A stretch of 64,000 bases of DNA from Linanthus parryae (lineage: Eukaryota > Streptophyta > Magnoliopsida > Ericales > Polemoniaceae): positions 16,751,922 to 16,815,921 of the forward strand of contig JALGPY010000012.1 of NCBI GenBank assembly GCA_023055425.1. The letters run 5' to 3'. A program made the translations under genes and the position numbers. Every line of letters begins with the position of its first letter. Position 1 is the first letter of the stretch. Positions 35,613 through 46,332 of this stretch are shown here, piece by piece. Below the pieces are notes generated by a model. It was not told the DNA's origin, searched no databases, and worked only from the letters and a program-made list of their open reading frames with translations.

Positions 35613-37039
35613 TGTAGGGTTTTGATTCATGGATCGCGCAACGGAAGCATAATCAAACAAATAACCATGCAAAACCCTCCAAGGATCACAAGTCTAGATG
35701 CATAACGATAGTGAAGGTAAGAAATCATAAACACACCTTTGGGTTCTCCTTGATGACTTCAAACGCGAATAGTGTCACGTTCTCTATAGTTGATCCACGC
35801 CTAGAGTTGTTCCTAGATCTCCAATCACCTTGGTGCTAGCCCGGATTGAAAGGAGGGTGAAGAAATCACGCAAAACGAGACACCAAAAGGGGTTCGGCAC
35901 CCTTGTGGCGTCGGGGACGAGTGGCGGCGGCAATAGGGGGCGGCGTCCCTCTTTGCTTGCTCTCTCTCTCCTTTGTTCTCTCCTACTCTTGTTATGTTCT
36001 CTCTAGAGCATAAGTGTGTAGGGAAGGAAGGAGGAGGGTCCTTTATATAGTCCAACAACTCCTTGTTAACTACCTAAAGGACTTATTCTAGTCCTACTAG
36101 AATTCAATTTAGTCCCTTCCTTGCAAATTAGTCCCTACTAAGTTTGCAAGGGTTTGCAAAGTGATCCTTCTAATTAATTAATCCAATTAATTAATTCCAC
36201 AATCTAGTACAACTCTATATAGCGTGTGACCCCATAGGTTCTATCTAGTTGGTAGCAACTCTTTGCTAATATGGAGCGGTTTCTAGCAAAACATCCATTC
36301 TAGCCAACTAATAGAATAGTCATCTAGACAACCTTGTACAAGTAATTGTCTCATCCCTTTGCCTCCATATCCGGATTGGACACGAGACATACAAGTCACA
36401 CTCGTATATCCAATCCCTAGTTCCTCGATCCATGGAATAGCCTTATTCGTGCAAATAACATCAATATCCCATATATTGATTTATTTGAGTCTGGCCAGAC
36501 ATTCTATAAGCACTATCCTCGAGTGGCCTTGGATATTTGCTCCCGTTATGTGGGAGGGGCAAATCCTCTCTACGTCCACTACGATCTCTAAGCTTGCTTC
36601 TCATTGTATCCAGTACACGCCTTTATAACTACCCAGTTACGGTGTAGCGTTTAACGCTACCAAAATCACAATGATCCACAACTAGAATATCTAGTGACTT
36701 CAAGTCTAAGGATGACAATACCATTGTACCCGAGAAGCACTTGTGACTCAACATAACGTGTATGTAGCCTTCTCGGTAATGGGTCAATCCAGTGCAACAT
36801 TCCGTAATGCACACCTATGTGTTGGATCGTGATATCTCCATATCAATCCAACCCCATACTAGTCTATAGATGATTGTCCCATTTAATCATTATACTTGAC
36901 TAGGGATATTTAAGATAAACAACACAATTGTAAATCTAAGGACTTCATTATATTAAATATCCAATAAATAATAAATGAATTTCTAGCCAATTACAAATTC
37001 ATACTAAACTAGATTGCCTCTAGGGCATCTATTCCAACA
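35613..37039 (-). repeat. 3' LTR of Copia-4
   Basis: This 1427-base repeat is TGTTGGAATAGATGCC to AAAACCCTACA on the minus strand. It reads as identical to 42690-44116. Confidence 0.95.
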
Positions 37040-37053
37040 GTCTCCCACTTGCA

Positions 37054-40000
37054 CTAGAGCCAATCTGGCGCATCTCGTATGCCCATACTCCTAGTGTGCC
37101 CTTCATGCTTCCACTGCGTGAGAGGTTTCGTAAGCGGGTCTGACAGATTATCATCTGTAGGAATCTTGCATATCCGAACGTCTCCTCTATCGATAATATC
37201 TCGAATCAGATGAAACTTCCTGAGCACGTGCTTGGACTTCTGGTGCGATCTGGGTTCCTTTGATTGCGCGATCGCCCCAGTGTTGTCACAGAACAACTCC
37301 ACTGGATCCGCAATGCTAGGGACCACACCAAGTTCAGAAACAAACTTTCTGATCCAAACAGCCTCCTTTGCTGCGCCATTTGCAGCAATGTACTCAGCCT
37401 CTGTTGTAGAATCAGCTACCGTCTCTTGCTTGGAACTCTTCCAGCTCACCGCTGCTCCATTCAGGCAAAACACATATCCCGACTGTGATCTAAAGTCATC
37501 TCTATCGGTTTGGAAGCTTGCATCAGTGTAACCCCTTACACGCAACTCTTCTTCACCGCCAAACATCAAGAAAGCATCCTTAGTTCTTCTCAAGTACTTT
37601 AGGATGTTCTTGACAGCAATCCAGTGACTCTCACCCGGATTGGATTGGTATCTGCTTGTCATACTCAAGGCATATGACACATCTGGTCTAGTACATAACA
37701 TGGCGTACATGATGGATCCTATGGCCGAGGCATAGGGAATCCTACTCATGCGTTCCTTCTCAATCTCATTGGAAGGACAACCACTCTTTGAAAGAGTGAT
37801 TCCATGTGACATGGGCAAGAATCCTTTCTTGGAATCTTGCATGTTGAACCGTTTCAACACCTTGTCAATATATGTACTTTGACTTAGGCCTAGCAACCTC
37901 TTAGATCTATCTCTATAGATCTTTATACCGAGTATATAGGCTGCTTCCCCTAAGTCTTTCATTGAGAAACACTTTCCTAGCCAATCTTTCACAGATTGCA
38001 GCATGGGAATGTCGTTTCCAATGAGCAGTATGTCATCCACATACAAGACCAGAAAAGCTACAGAGCTCCCACTAACCTTCTTGTAGACACAAGACTCATC
38101 TTTGTTTCTGATGAAGCCAAACTCTTTGACCACTTCATCAAAACGTCGATTCCAACTCCTAGAAGCTTGCTTCAACCCATAAATGGATCGTTGCAGCTTA
38201 CAGACTTTGTTGGCTTGCTTTGGATCCTCAAAACCCTCCGGCTGTATCATATACACGTCCTCGAGGAGATTCCCATAAAGGAATGCTGTTTTGACATCCA
38301 TCTGCCAAATCTCATAGTCGTAGTATGCTGCAATTGCAAGTAGGATTCGGATGGATTTGGTCATTGCGACTGGTGAAAAGGTTTCATCATAGTCAATACC
38401 ATGAATCTGTCTGAATACTTTAGCCACCAATCGGCCCTTATAGGTAATCACATTACCATCCATGTCGATCTTCTTCTTGAAGACCCACTTGCACCCTATG
38501 GGTCGCGCCCCATCAGGTGGTTCCACCAAAGTCCATACTTTGTTGGTATACATGGATTCCATCTCGGATCTCATGGCCTCAAGCCACTTCTGCGAGTCTG
38601 GGCCATTCATGGCCTCCTCATAGGTAGTAGGCTCATCATCTATGAGCATCGTGTCACCGGAATCAGTTACGAGAAGTCCATACCTCTCGGGTTCCTGGCG
38701 CACTCTACTAGATCTACGAAGCTCTTGTGTTACTCGAACAGGTGGATCCACAACTGCTTGTGATTCCTGTTCATGTTCCATAATCGGTTCAGTAATTTGT
38801 GGTTCTTGAACTTCTTCAAGTTCTACATTCCTCCCACTTGCTTCTTTAGAGACAAACTCTCTTTCTAGAAACACGCCGGTCCGAGCAACAAACACTTTGT
38901 TCTCGGTTGGATTGTAGAAGTAGTATCCCTTAGTTTCCTTAGGGTACCCCACAAATTTACACTTATCCGATTTAGGCCCTAGCTTGTCTGATTGTAAACG
39001 TTTTACATAGACATCGCAGCCCCAAATCCTCATGAACGACAGTGTGGGACGCCTCCCACTCCACATCTCATATGGTGTCTTCATGACTGATTTAGATGGA
39101 ACACGGTTAATGGTAAAAGCTGCACTTAATAGAGCGTAGCCCCAAAACGATAATGGAAGATCGGTTTGACACATCATAGACCGAACCATATCCAATAGGG
39201 TTCGATTCCTCCTCTCGGACACGCCATTCCATTGTGGCGTTCCGGGTGGAGTGAGTTGGGACACGATCCCACACTCTCTAAGATAGTCGTCAAACTCTTG
39301 GCTCAAGTATTCTCCTCCACGATCCGATCGTAGAGCCTTAATACTTTTGCCAAGTTGCTTCTCTACTTCATTCTTGAATTCTTTGAACACTTCAAAGGAT
39401 TCGGATTTTGCCCTCATAAGGTACACAAATCCATATCTACTGTAATCATCAGTAAACGTAATGAAATAGACATAACCACCCCTGGCAGGCGTGGCAAATG
39501 GCCCACATACATCAGTATGTATGAGCGCCAATTGCTCACTAGTCCTCTCACCTTTCTTATTGAAAGGGGACTTTGTCATTTTTCCCAATAAACAAGCTTC
39601 ACATGTCTCATATGATTCAAAATCAAATGAGTCTAGCAATCCATCCTTATGGAGTCTAGATACACGTTTCTCATTTATGTGGCCTAAACGACAATGCCAT
39701 AAATAAGCAGGATTTAAATCATTTATTTTAATCCGCTTGGTATTAATGTTGTAGACAGGATTACTTAGATCAAGGACATAAAGTCCATTAAATAATTGCC
39801 CACTAAAATAGTGAATATTATTCAAATAAAAGGAACAACAATTGTTCTTTATTGAAATAATAAAACCTTCCTTGTCCAAACAAGAAATAGAAATAATGTT
39901 TCTGCTCATAGCAGGCACAAAATAGCAATTATTTAATTCTAAAACTAATCCTGAAGGCAGAGATAGCTCGCAAACGCCTATGGCCAACGCAGCAACCTTT

Positions 40001-41004
40001 GCTCCATTCCCAACGCGCAGATCTACCTCCCCTTTAGCCAATCTTTTACTTCTCTTTAGATCCTGCATATTTCGACAAATATGAGATCCACATCCAGTAT
40101 CTAATACCCATGATGTAGAGACAGTTAAATTGATATCTACAACAAAAATACCTGGTGGTGGTGGAATCACTATTCCAAGCCGCTTGTCCTCCAAATATTT
40201 TGGGCAGTTCCTCTTCCAGTGTCCAGGTTGACTACAGTAGTGACATTCACCCTTAGTCACGACCTTGGCAATCCCACCAACAGGCTTAAGGGCTTGTTCC
40301 TTGGACTTAGCAACTGACTTGCCTTTGCCCTTGGAGGAAGAGGCAAACTTTTTACCCTTTCCTTTATGCACCATCATAATGGCCTTGCCCTTACCCTTGT
40401 TGATGCTCTGTTCAGCCGTCCTCAACATGTTGAGCAGATCTGGCAGTGGTTTAACGATCTCGTTCATGTTATAGTTCATAATGAACTGTCCATAACTCTC
40501 GGGCAACGATTGCAACACGAGATCGGTTGCCAACTCTTGGCCGACCGGGAACCCAAGCCGGGCGAGATTCTCCAAGTACCCGATCATTCGGAGTACATGG
40601 GGTCCCACCGGGTTCCCTTCTGCCAGATGACATTTGAACAGTGCCTTTGAGACCTCATACCTCTCTACCCTCGCCTGCTCTTGGAAGAGCTGCTTTAGAT
40701 GTTCGATCATATCGACAGCATTCATGTTCTCATGTTGCTTCTGAAGCTCAGAGGTCATGGTGCAAAGCATTAGGCAGGCCGCATCATTAGCATCATCAAC
40801 ATGCTTTTGATACGCCTTTAAGGCAGCAGGTGTCTGATTGTCTGGACCTTCTGGAACTTGCTCCTCTATTGCGTACAGCTTCTTTTCTTGCTTGAGAACA
40901 ATTCTCAAGTTTCTGTACCAATCGAGAAAGTTGGTTCCTGAGAGCTTGTCCTTCTCAAGGACAGATCGTAGGGAATGTTGTGAACTCGATGAGTTGTTTG
41001 CCAT
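37054..41004 (-). CDS. Copia-4 Gag-Pol polyprotein, intact
   Basis: This 1316-residue polyprotein can supply every replication function of the element. In order: Gag (about residues 1-250); a CCHC zinc knuckle CHYCSQPGHWKRNC near 252-265; an aspartic protease with active site DTGCGSH near 301; a GAG-pre-integrase motif YLWHCRLGHINEKR; and an integrase core with the D,D35E-type triad (Asp near 497, Asp near 559, Glu near 597). Reverse transcriptase follows with QMDVKTAFLYGN and the catalytic YVDD at about 988-991, then RNase H with GYTDASFQTD and DSTTEAEYIAA. The Pol order (PR-IN-RT-RH) is that of Ty1/Copia. No stop or frameshift interrupts it, and the length is normal for the superfamily. The start at 41004 (MANNSSSS) matches the starts of the related copies. 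Confidence 0.97.
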   Translation of the reverse strand: MANNSSSSQHSLRSVLEKDKLSGTNFLDWYRNLRIVLKQEKKLYAIEEQVPEGPDNQTPAALKAYQKHVDDANDAACLMLCTMTSELQKQHENMNAVDMIEHLKQLFQEQARVERYEVSKALFKCHLAEGNPVGPHVLRMIGYLENLARLGFPVGQELATDLVLQSLPESYGQFIMNYNMNEIVKPLPDLLNMLRTAEQSINKGKGKAIMMVHKGKGKKFASSSKGKGKSVAKSKEQALKPVGGIAKVVTKGECHYCSQPGHWKRNCPKYLEDKRLGIVIPPPPGIFVVDINLTVSTSWVLDTGCGSHICRNMQDLKRSKRLAKGEVDLRVGNGAKVAALAIGVCELSLPSGLVLELNNCYFVPAMSRNIISISCLDKEGFIISIKNNCCSFYLNNIHYFSGQLFNGLYVLDLSNPVYNINTKRIKINDLNPAYLWHCRLGHINEKRVSRLHKDGLLDSFDFESYETCEACLLGKMTKSPFNKKGERTSEQLALIHTDVCGPFATPARGGYVYFITFTDDYSRYGFVYLMRAKSESFEVFKEFKNEVEKQLGKSIKALRSDRGGEYLSQEFDDYLRECGIVSQLTPPGTPQWNGVSERRNRTLLDMVRSMMCQTDLPLSFWGYALLSAAFTINRVPSKSVMKTPYEMWSGRRPTLSFMRIWGCDVYVKRLQSDKLGPKSDKCKFVGYPKETKGYYFYNPTENKVFVARTGVFLEREFVSKEASGRNVELEEVQEPQITEPIMEHEQESQAVVDPPVRVTQELRRSSRVRQEPERYGLLVTDSGDTMLIDDEPTTYEEAMNGPDSQKWLEAMRSEMESMYTNKVWTLVEPPDGARPIGCKWVFKKKIDMDGNVITYKGRLVAKVFRQIHGIDYDETFSPVAMTKSIRILLAIAAYYDYEIWQMDVKTAFLYGNLLEDVYMIQPEGFEDPKQANKVCKLQRSIYGLKQASRSWNRRFDEVVKEFGFIRNKDESCVYKKVSGSSVAFLVLYVDDILLIGNDIPMLQSVKDWLGKCFSMKDLGEAAYILGIKIYRDRSKRLLGLSQSTYIDKVLKRFNMQDSKKGFLPMSHGITLSKSGCPSNEIEKERMSRIPYASAIGSIMYAMLCTRPDVSYALSMTSRYQSNPGESHWIAVKNILKYLRRTKDAFLMFGGEEELRVRGYTDASFQTDRDDFRSQSGYVFCLNGAAVSWKSSKQETVADSTTEAEYIAANGAAKEAVWIRKFVSELGVVPSIADPVELFCDNTGAIAQSKEPRSHQKSKHVLRKFHLIRDIIDRGDVRICKIPTDDNLSDPLTKPLTQWKHEGHTRSMGIRDAPDWL

Positions 41005-42675
41005 TTGGAATTCTACATAAGGAAAATACGCAAGTTTTAGTATTTGTGAATTTTTGACTATATTTAATAATGGCTAGTTTATTAAATATAGCTCCCACTA
41101 TTTTTTTTACGGATTAATAACCCTCAAGATATTAATGCGGAAAATATCCTTATATTTTCTAGTGGGCCAAGATCCATCTTTTCATCTCCTTATGAGCTTG
41201 CTTTGGCAAGTCACCCATAATTCGATTACTTCTTAGGTAGGAACAATTCCAATTGCATCCCATATGCAACTCTTGGTTCAATCGGGCAAATAACTCCTTA
41301 TTTATCCATCCACATGGATAATCCCAATTGATTGCCTCTAGGTTTCTTAATCAAATTAATAGCCTAGTTGTGTTCAACCTCTTACCTAAACAATTGCACA
41401 TTGTTACGTGCCATCGCATTCCATCATTATGAACCAAGTCGCCATGCTTTGGCACGCACGAACTTGATAAATAATGATGATAATGAGTGTTTAAATAACG
41501 AGAAGGCAAGAACACAATATTTTAAAATTTGAGGGATTTTTCTTCAATTTTAATTATTTTGTTGATCAATATCAACTAATCTATCTATTTGAGTTTGGGC
41601 ACAACTCCAAATAATAGATCCGGGTTGTCTAATTATCTTATTATCCTAATTGCATGCATCATCCATACACCAACCACACAAATAATAAGACAATAAATAA
41701 ACAACCACAAAACAGAAATTAAACGTGATGTGGATATGGCCTTTTCTAGACTAAGATAATTCCAAGCCAATGGAATTATCTATGAACCCTAAACAAACAC
41801 ACATCTCCATGCGTCTTGATCTTTTGGTCCATCCTTCATAGTCATGTGGAATGCTCCATGCTCCATGCTCCATCTTTTGTGGCTTCTTTGGCTTTGGGCT
41901 TCTTTTCTTCAATCTTGGCTAACAATCTACTTTATCTAGCACTAGCTAATATCTATACTAAATAAAATAAATCTCACAAGTTGAGAAAAAAAATGGCACG
42001 CAGGCCATAAAACCCTAATTAATTATTACAATTAATTGATCGGCTCGCAGGCCGTAAAACCAAACCACAAAATTAAACATCCACATCAAACCACATCCTA
42101 AGGCCATATCCAATCACCATGCGATTTGCACATAAACAGTTAAAATCCAATTTTAACGCGCTTGGTCAATTTTAATTGATTTTAGGATTTCTAGGGTTAA
42201 AACGGTCCATGGGCCCAACAATCCAATTGCCCGGGCCCAAATAAGTGAACCATAAAGCCCTAGGGCCGGCCCGGCCCAAAACCCGCAAGCTAGGCCCGCG
42301 GGTTAGGGCCGCCCGGCCCCTTAGGGCGCCAAGCTTGGGCGGCAAGCAAGGGGGCGGCTCCCTAGGGGGCCGAACCTCCTTGTGGAGGTTGTTTCCAAAA
42401 CAACCTCCTTGCTTGGAGCCCAAGTTTGGTTGTTTCCTTGTTGTGGGAGAACTCCTTCTTCCCCAAGGATGCCCAAACCCTAGATCTATGATCCTAAAAT
42501 TTCTCAAACTCACCAATTCATGCATCCAATGCAATAATTGGGTCTTGTTATGATTAATTCTTTGACAAATTGCATCCAATGCTTGATTTGCCTTGTTTTA
42601 CGCGATAAACAACAAATTAAGGTGTAAAACAACAAGAATGTAACACATAAACTACGTTTATGCTCTATGACCTGT
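41005..42675 (-). other. Copia-4 5' leader
   Basis: A 1.67-kb untranslated leader lies between the primer site and gag. It is mostly AT-rich, with a GC-rich block at about 42235-42400. Related leaders occur in Copia-1 (27333-28943) and Copia-3. Its length is unusual but shared by the family. Short frames inside have no counterpart in the other copies. Confidence 0.7.
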
Positions 42676-42688
42676 GGCTCTGATACCA
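42676..42688 (-). other. primer-binding site of Copia-4
   Basis: TGGTATCAGAGCC on the minus strand is the classic plant Copia site complementary to the 3' end of initiator-Met tRNA. One base separates it from the LTR. Confidence 0.92.
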
Positions 42689-42689
42689 C

Positions 42690-44116
42690 TGTAGGGTTTT
42701 GATTCATGGATCGCGCAACGGAAGCATAATCAAACAAATAACCATGCAAAACCCTCCAAGGATCACAAGTCTAGATGCATAACGATAGTGAAGGTAAGAA
42801 ATCATAAACACACCTTTGGGTTCTCCTTGATGACTTCAAACGCGAATAGTGTCACGTTCTCTATAGTTGATCCACGCCTAGAGTTGTTCCTAGATCTCCA
42901 ATCACCTTGGTGCTAGCCCGGATTGAAAGGAGGGTGAAGAAATCACGCAAAACGAGACACCAAAAGGGGTTCGGCACCCTTGTGGCGTCGGGGACGAGTG
43001 GCGGCGGCAATAGGGGGCGGCGTCCCTCTTTGCTTGCTCTCTCTCTCCTTTGTTCTCTCCTACTCTTGTTATGTTCTCTCTAGAGCATAAGTGTGTAGGG
43101 AAGGAAGGAGGAGGGTCCTTTATATAGTCCAACAACTCCTTGTTAACTACCTAAAGGACTTATTCTAGTCCTACTAGAATTCAATTTAGTCCCTTCCTTG
43201 CAAATTAGTCCCTACTAAGTTTGCAAGGGTTTGCAAAGTGATCCTTCTAATTAATTAATCCAATTAATTAATTCCACAATCTAGTACAACTCTATATAGC
43301 GTGTGACCCCATAGGTTCTATCTAGTTGGTAGCAACTCTTTGCTAATATGGAGCGGTTTCTAGCAAAACATCCATTCTAGCCAACTAATAGAATAGTCAT
43401 CTAGACAACCTTGTACAAGTAATTGTCTCATCCCTTTGCCTCCATATCCGGATTGGACACGAGACATACAAGTCACACTCGTATATCCAATCCCTAGTTC
43501 CTCGATCCATGGAATAGCCTTATTCGTGCAAATAACATCAATATCCCATATATTGATTTATTTGAGTCTGGCCAGACATTCTATAAGCACTATCCTCGAG
43601 TGGCCTTGGATATTTGCTCCCGTTATGTGGGAGGGGCAAATCCTCTCTACGTCCACTACGATCTCTAAGCTTGCTTCTCATTGTATCCAGTACACGCCTT
43701 TATAACTACCCAGTTACGGTGTAGCGTTTAACGCTACCAAAATCACAATGATCCACAACTAGAATATCTAGTGACTTCAAGTCTAAGGATGACAATACCA
43801 TTGTACCCGAGAAGCACTTGTGACTCAACATAACGTGTATGTAGCCTTCTCGGTAATGGGTCAATCCAGTGCAACATTCCGTAATGCACACCTATGTGTT
43901 GGATCGTGATATCTCCATATCAATCCAACCCCATACTAGTCTATAGATGATTGTCCCATTTAATCATTATACTTGACTAGGGATATTTAAGATAAACAAC
44001 ACAATTGTAAATCTAAGGACTTCATTATATTAAATATCCAATAAATAATAAATGAATTTCTAGCCAATTACAAATTCATACTAAACTAGATTGCCTCTAG
44101 GGCATCTATTCCAACA
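42690..44116 (-). repeat. 5' LTR of Copia-4
   Basis: This is the partner of 35613-37039, with the Met-tRNA primer site one base inside it. The minus-strand open frames found in it recur at the same offsets in the other LTR and are not genes. Confidence 0.95.
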
Positions 44117-44121
44117 GTAAC

Positions 44122-46332
44122 ACCCAAGCATGTAAACAGATTATGAAGTAATTTGAAAGCCAGTTTGTAGTAGTTTTGCTAAAACAAAGTGAGAGTAAAA
44201 GCTTTGACCCTTTTATAAAAGAGATAAGATGAGAGATTCCAAGTTCACTTATATTTTCCAAATCACATCCATTATCCAAGTAGTGGGATTCCAAAACTCA
44301 TAATATTCCATTTTCCATTAAAAATATCCAATCCAAAACCAATTTGTTAATTTGTTGATACGGGGAAAAACCAACCACTTCGCAAGCATCCAAGACCTTA
44401 AGTGTCGACACCCCCTTACAGACTTCTTGCGACCAGAAGAGTAGGTACAAGGAGCTATCCGGGGACTTGCAACCGGATTAAATAAATTAAATTGGACGAG
44501 AGACCGAAGTCAACACGCCCAATGCCAATAGTAACCATACAACAATAATCATCCCCGTACAACTCTTCCACTTTACGTTATCATCGATTATTAGATTGCA
44601 GTGATATTTTCAGAGAACATTTCAACAATTTGAACAAGTATTCAAGCAGCACATATTTTGCATAAAATCATTTTGAGACAAGTAGGAATGAAAAACATTT
44701 GACACGAAAAGATGAATGGGCGCTAGGCCTGGCATGTTTACTTACCTTTAATCTCAAGCAAAGCAACTCAATTCCTAGTAATACTGGACGTATCCTTCGT
44801 CAACGAAATTTGTCGCCTACAAATTTAATAATATCCTAATCAACACATTGCGCACGAAGTCCTATAGGCAAATGAAATAAATCTCTTACTAACTCTCCCC
44901 AACCTTTACTAAGGCGAACAACCTCTTTTATAGAAAAAATACACTTTATAGTGTTAACGTTTATTATTGTAAAACATAGCTATAGTTATAAAAATATAAC
45001 TTATAAGATTAACTAATTATTTCCCTTATTATAGGGTAGAGAAGCATATTATTTTTCCCAAAAAAAGCAATAATAATTCTAATAGTAGTTCCTCCCAACC
45101 AAACAAGCCTTAGTAGAGAGCATAAGTTATAAACTAACTAACTTTTATATAAAAGAAATAATAAATTTATTTGAAGAAAATAACTTATTTTAATTTGTAA
45201 TAAACTTATAAAAATAAATTAGAAATATATATTTCATCACCCTCATATTATATTTTTATTTTTGAGTAAAGATGAGTACCAAAAAGATCATTCTAAGCTT
45301 GTGCAAAAAGAATTGTCCCTTATGGGGTTTGAACCCATGACCTTCTCTTCAAACTTCACCAAAGCTTTAAGTGTTAGCTTTTAACCACTGGGCCAACCAC
45401 CTCTTTGTTCTTTCTCTCTTCCCAACTACTAACATTAACTAACTAACCAGATTAAATAATGAGAAAACAAAAACAAAACAAAAGAAGAAAGAGTGAGAGA
45501 GAGAAACGGGTTTGTTTACCCGAGAGAGAGAGAGAGACGGGATAGAGATGGTGGCGAGGACGACGCCGGAGACGCCGGCGGTGGCTGACGACGAAGGCGA
45601 GGTCGCCGGCGGCGGTGGCGACGGCGACGGCAGTGGCGGCGGACGGCCAGCGGCGGACGGGAGAGAGAGGGAGAGAGAGAGAGAGGGAGAGAGAGAGATT
45701 GAGAGATTGAGAGATGAGGGATTGAGATTGTGGGTTTAAAATCTGAGAGTTGATGGGTTTATATAGGTAGTGAGGTGAGAAATTCAACCGGAAAGAGGAA
45801 ACCCACTTTGAAAACTTCGATTTTGAATCGGGACCAAAATTGGCGAAATTGGGTTGCTTGATGCTAAATTATCGAGCCTTGATGAGTTTAAATCGAATAG
45901 GGAGTGATTTGGGACAAACATCAACGAATTTGGTGAAGATTCGGAGTGGTAATGGTGGTGTTCGGGTTGGAGATGGAGTTCTTCCTCCATGGGAGAGTTT
46001 GAGGAAGAAGATGACTATTTTTTGGGTTAAAGATACTTTTACCCCCACTGTTTTGGATAAAAGTCACTAGCACCCCCCCTGAGTTAAATAAAAGACTCTT
46101 TATAAAGTTGAGAAAATATATAATAACCCCAAGTAGTTACTAGTAATAAAAATTAACTTCCTACCAATAAGATTAGTTGCCAACACTTATACTAATGTCA
46201 TATTGACACCAAACAATATCATAAAATATAATAGTAGCATATTAACACTCAATATTTATAATATTATTATATTACCACTCAATAATTATAGTAATATCAT
46301 AAATACCCATATTCACAAAACGGGGTATTTCA
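44122..46332 (-). repeat. LARD 3' LTR, larger part (the rest is 35266-35612)
   Basis: It matches 52605-54820 of the other LTR. It contains a TATA box on the minus strand (45765-45758), a CT-rich downstream stretch, a GC-rich coding-like stretch, and a SINE-like segment. The break at 35612/44122 is the Copia-4 insertion with its GTAAC duplication. Confidence 0.9.
45218..45410 (-). mobile_element. tRNA-derived SINE-like segment in the LARD 3' LTR
   Basis: On the minus strand a pol III A-box-like TGGCCCAGTGG (45395-45385) is followed about 50 bases later by a B box GGTTCAAACCC (45335-45325), then an AT-rich tail. This is the layout of plant SINEs. No true tRNA fold is expected, because the spacing lacks a normal anticodon arm. 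The same segment is in the other LTR. Confidence 0.55.

Larger units (their letters stand above)
35613..44116 (-). mobile_element. Copia-4, complete Copia retrotransposon
   Basis: The 8504-base element is flanked by GTAAC (35608-35612, 44117-44121). Its LTRs, 35613-37039 and 42690-44116, are both 1427 bases with a constant offset of 7077, and I read no difference between them. The primer site is a perfect TGGTATCAGAGCC (42688-42676), and the polypurine tract AAGTGGGAGAC precedes the 3' LTR. It encodes one uninterrupted polyprotein. Every hallmark of an autonomous, recently inserted element is present. It sits inside the 3' LTR of the LARD; the uninterrupted target is visible at 52600-52609 in the LARD's other LTR. 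Confidence 0.97.

Noticed and set aside
36359..36628. open frames in the Copia-4 LTRs (also 43436-43705 and others)
   Set aside because: They recur identically in both LTRs only because the LTRs are the same sequence. They have no coding signature and are broken in the LTRs of Copia-2 and Copia-3.
37996..38343. plus-strand ORFs opposite the Copia-4 polyprotein
   Set aside because: They are antisense shadows of conserved reverse transcriptase codons, with no independent motif.
45325..45395. tRNA gene on the minus strand (also 53807-53877)
   Set aside because: A- and B-box-like words are present, but spacing and flanks do not allow a normal cloverleaf with an anticodon arm. I treat it as a SINE-like segment.
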